Source: Fidelibacterota bacterium (GTDB taxonomy: Bacteria; Fidelibacterota; UBA8477; JABMPR01). Taken from it: a DNA stretch of 5,767 bases. A program made the position numbers and the translations under genes. Every line of letters starts with the position of its first letter. The stretch's first letter is position 1. This document shows positions 5,180-5,767 of this stretch, one piece after another. The notes beneath the pieces are model-generated. The model was given only the letters and a program-made list of their open reading frames with translations, searched no databases and was not told the DNA's origin. The stretch spans positions 1 through 5,767 of the forward strand of contig JAUVDF010000082.1 in the NCBI GenBank assembly GCA_030595455.1, written 5' to 3'.

Positions 5180-5767
5180 GTGAAATCCTTCAGGCAAAGC
5201 CTGTCAGATAAAGTCCTTGTTTTTGATGGAGCTATGGGGACTAGCATCCAACGCTTACAGCTCACCAGCGATGATTTCTGGGGAAAAGATGGCTGTAATG
5301 AACTGCTGGTACTTTCCAAACCTGAGGCTATTAAATCCATTCATGCTGGCTTTCTGGAAGTAGGCTGTGATGTGATCGAAACTGACACCTTCGGTGGCAC
5401 TCATATTGTCCTGAGTGACTATGATCTCGCCAATCAAGTCTATGAAATAAATATTAAGGCTGCTCAATTAGCACGTCAAGTTGCTGATGATTTTTCGACT
5501 CCCGCCCACCCCCGCTACGTTGGTGGATCCATGGGTCCTGGGACTCGATTACCCTCGTTGGGACATATTACTTACCCTGAAATTTATCACGCCTACCGGG
5601 AACAAGCGGCTGGCTTGATCGATGGTAAGGTCGATATATTGATTGTCGAAACCGTTCAAGATCCCCTTCAGGCAAAGGCTGCTTTAAATGCGGTTTTTCA
5701 CACCTTAAAAGAAAAACGGGTCGATATCCCGGTCATGGCATCCGTCACCATGGAAACGACTGGCACC
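5180..5767 (+). CDS. metH: cobalamin-dependent methionine synthase, N-terminal part
   Basis: The first 196 residues of MetH are visible; the gene continues past the window. MetH transfers a methyl group from methyltetrahydrofolate via methylcobalamin to homocysteine, giving methionine and tetrahydrofolate in the cytoplasm. The visible part is the homocysteine-binding TIM-barrel: FDGAMGT at 15-21, GCNELL 38-43, IETDTFGGT 66-74, then GGSMGPGTRLPSLGHITYPE.., the YREQAAGLIDG segment, a VETVQDP strand, and VMASVTMETTGT at the very end. The zinc-binding cysteines of this domain lie further downstream and are not in view. The GTG start at 5180 is supported by AGGAGA 6 nt upstream and by the position of DGAMGT close to the N-terminus. 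The gene is divergent from lptC and probably independent of it. The domain order beyond this point cannot be judged; a BHMT-type methyltransferase is less likely given the SMGP..LPSLGHI and VTMETTGT motifs. Confidence 0.93.
   Translation, partial: MKSFRQSLSDKVLVFDGAMGTSIQRLQLTSDDFWGKDGCNELLVLSKPEAIKSIHAGFLEVGCDVIETDTFGGTHIVLSDYDLANQVYEINIKAAQLARQVADDFSTPAHPRYVGGSMGPGTRLPSLGHITYPEIYHAYREQAAGLIDGKVDILIVETVQDPLQAKAALNAVFHTLKEKRVDIPVMASVTMETTGT

Noticed and set aside
5140..5467. Minus-strand open frames antisense to metH
   Set aside because: The plus strand has clear MetH motifs throughout; the antisense frames are shadows.

Overview
The window reads as ordinary chromosome of a Gram-negative (diderm, LPS-exporting) bacterium. 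The evidence is an lptC-lptB pair coupled to rpoN (sigma-54), and the start of a cobalamin-dependent methionine synthase gene on the opposite strand. The style of RpoN region I and the lipoprotein form of LptC recall Bacteroidota/Chlorobi/Marinimicrobia-type (FCB-group) bacteria. That placement is an inference from sequence style and is not proven.

Layout from right to left, following minus-strand transcription. metH (plus strand, cut by the window end) starts at 5180. It is divergent from lptC (5070-4522), with a 109-bp intergenic region between them. lptC overlaps lptB (4529-3795) by 8 bp, and lptB is 5 bp from rpoN (3789-2428). These three form a tight operon for LPS transport and alternative sigma factor synthesis. 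After a 130-bp gap comes a small TrpR/YerC-family repressor gene (2297-2007). A 312-bp spacer rich in short repeats follows, then trpB2 (1694-339), which encodes a TrpB2-type tryptophan synthase beta chain. A strong hairpin terminator (292-323) closes trpB2. The leftmost 290 bp hold a short repeat element, a possible gene remnant, and the first ten codons of another minus-strand gene with a good ribosome binding site (30 to beyond position 1).

Functional reading. LptC and LptB move lipopolysaccharide from the inner membrane towards the outer membrane. RpoN directs transcription from -24/-12 promoters. The TrpR-like protein and TrpB2 look like a regulator-enzyme pair for tryptophan synthesis or indole salvage. 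There is no trpA or other trp gene in view, which fits the stand-alone TrpB2 class. A candidate TrpR-style operator overlaps the promoter of the regulator's own gene.

I see no evidence of a novel defence, mobile or biosynthetic system. The most interesting material is regulatory or repetitive: the possible autoregulatory operator, two promoters placed so close to their start codons that the messages may be leaderless, and a spacer made of three different short-repeat families beside trpB2, one of which recurs on the other side of that gene.
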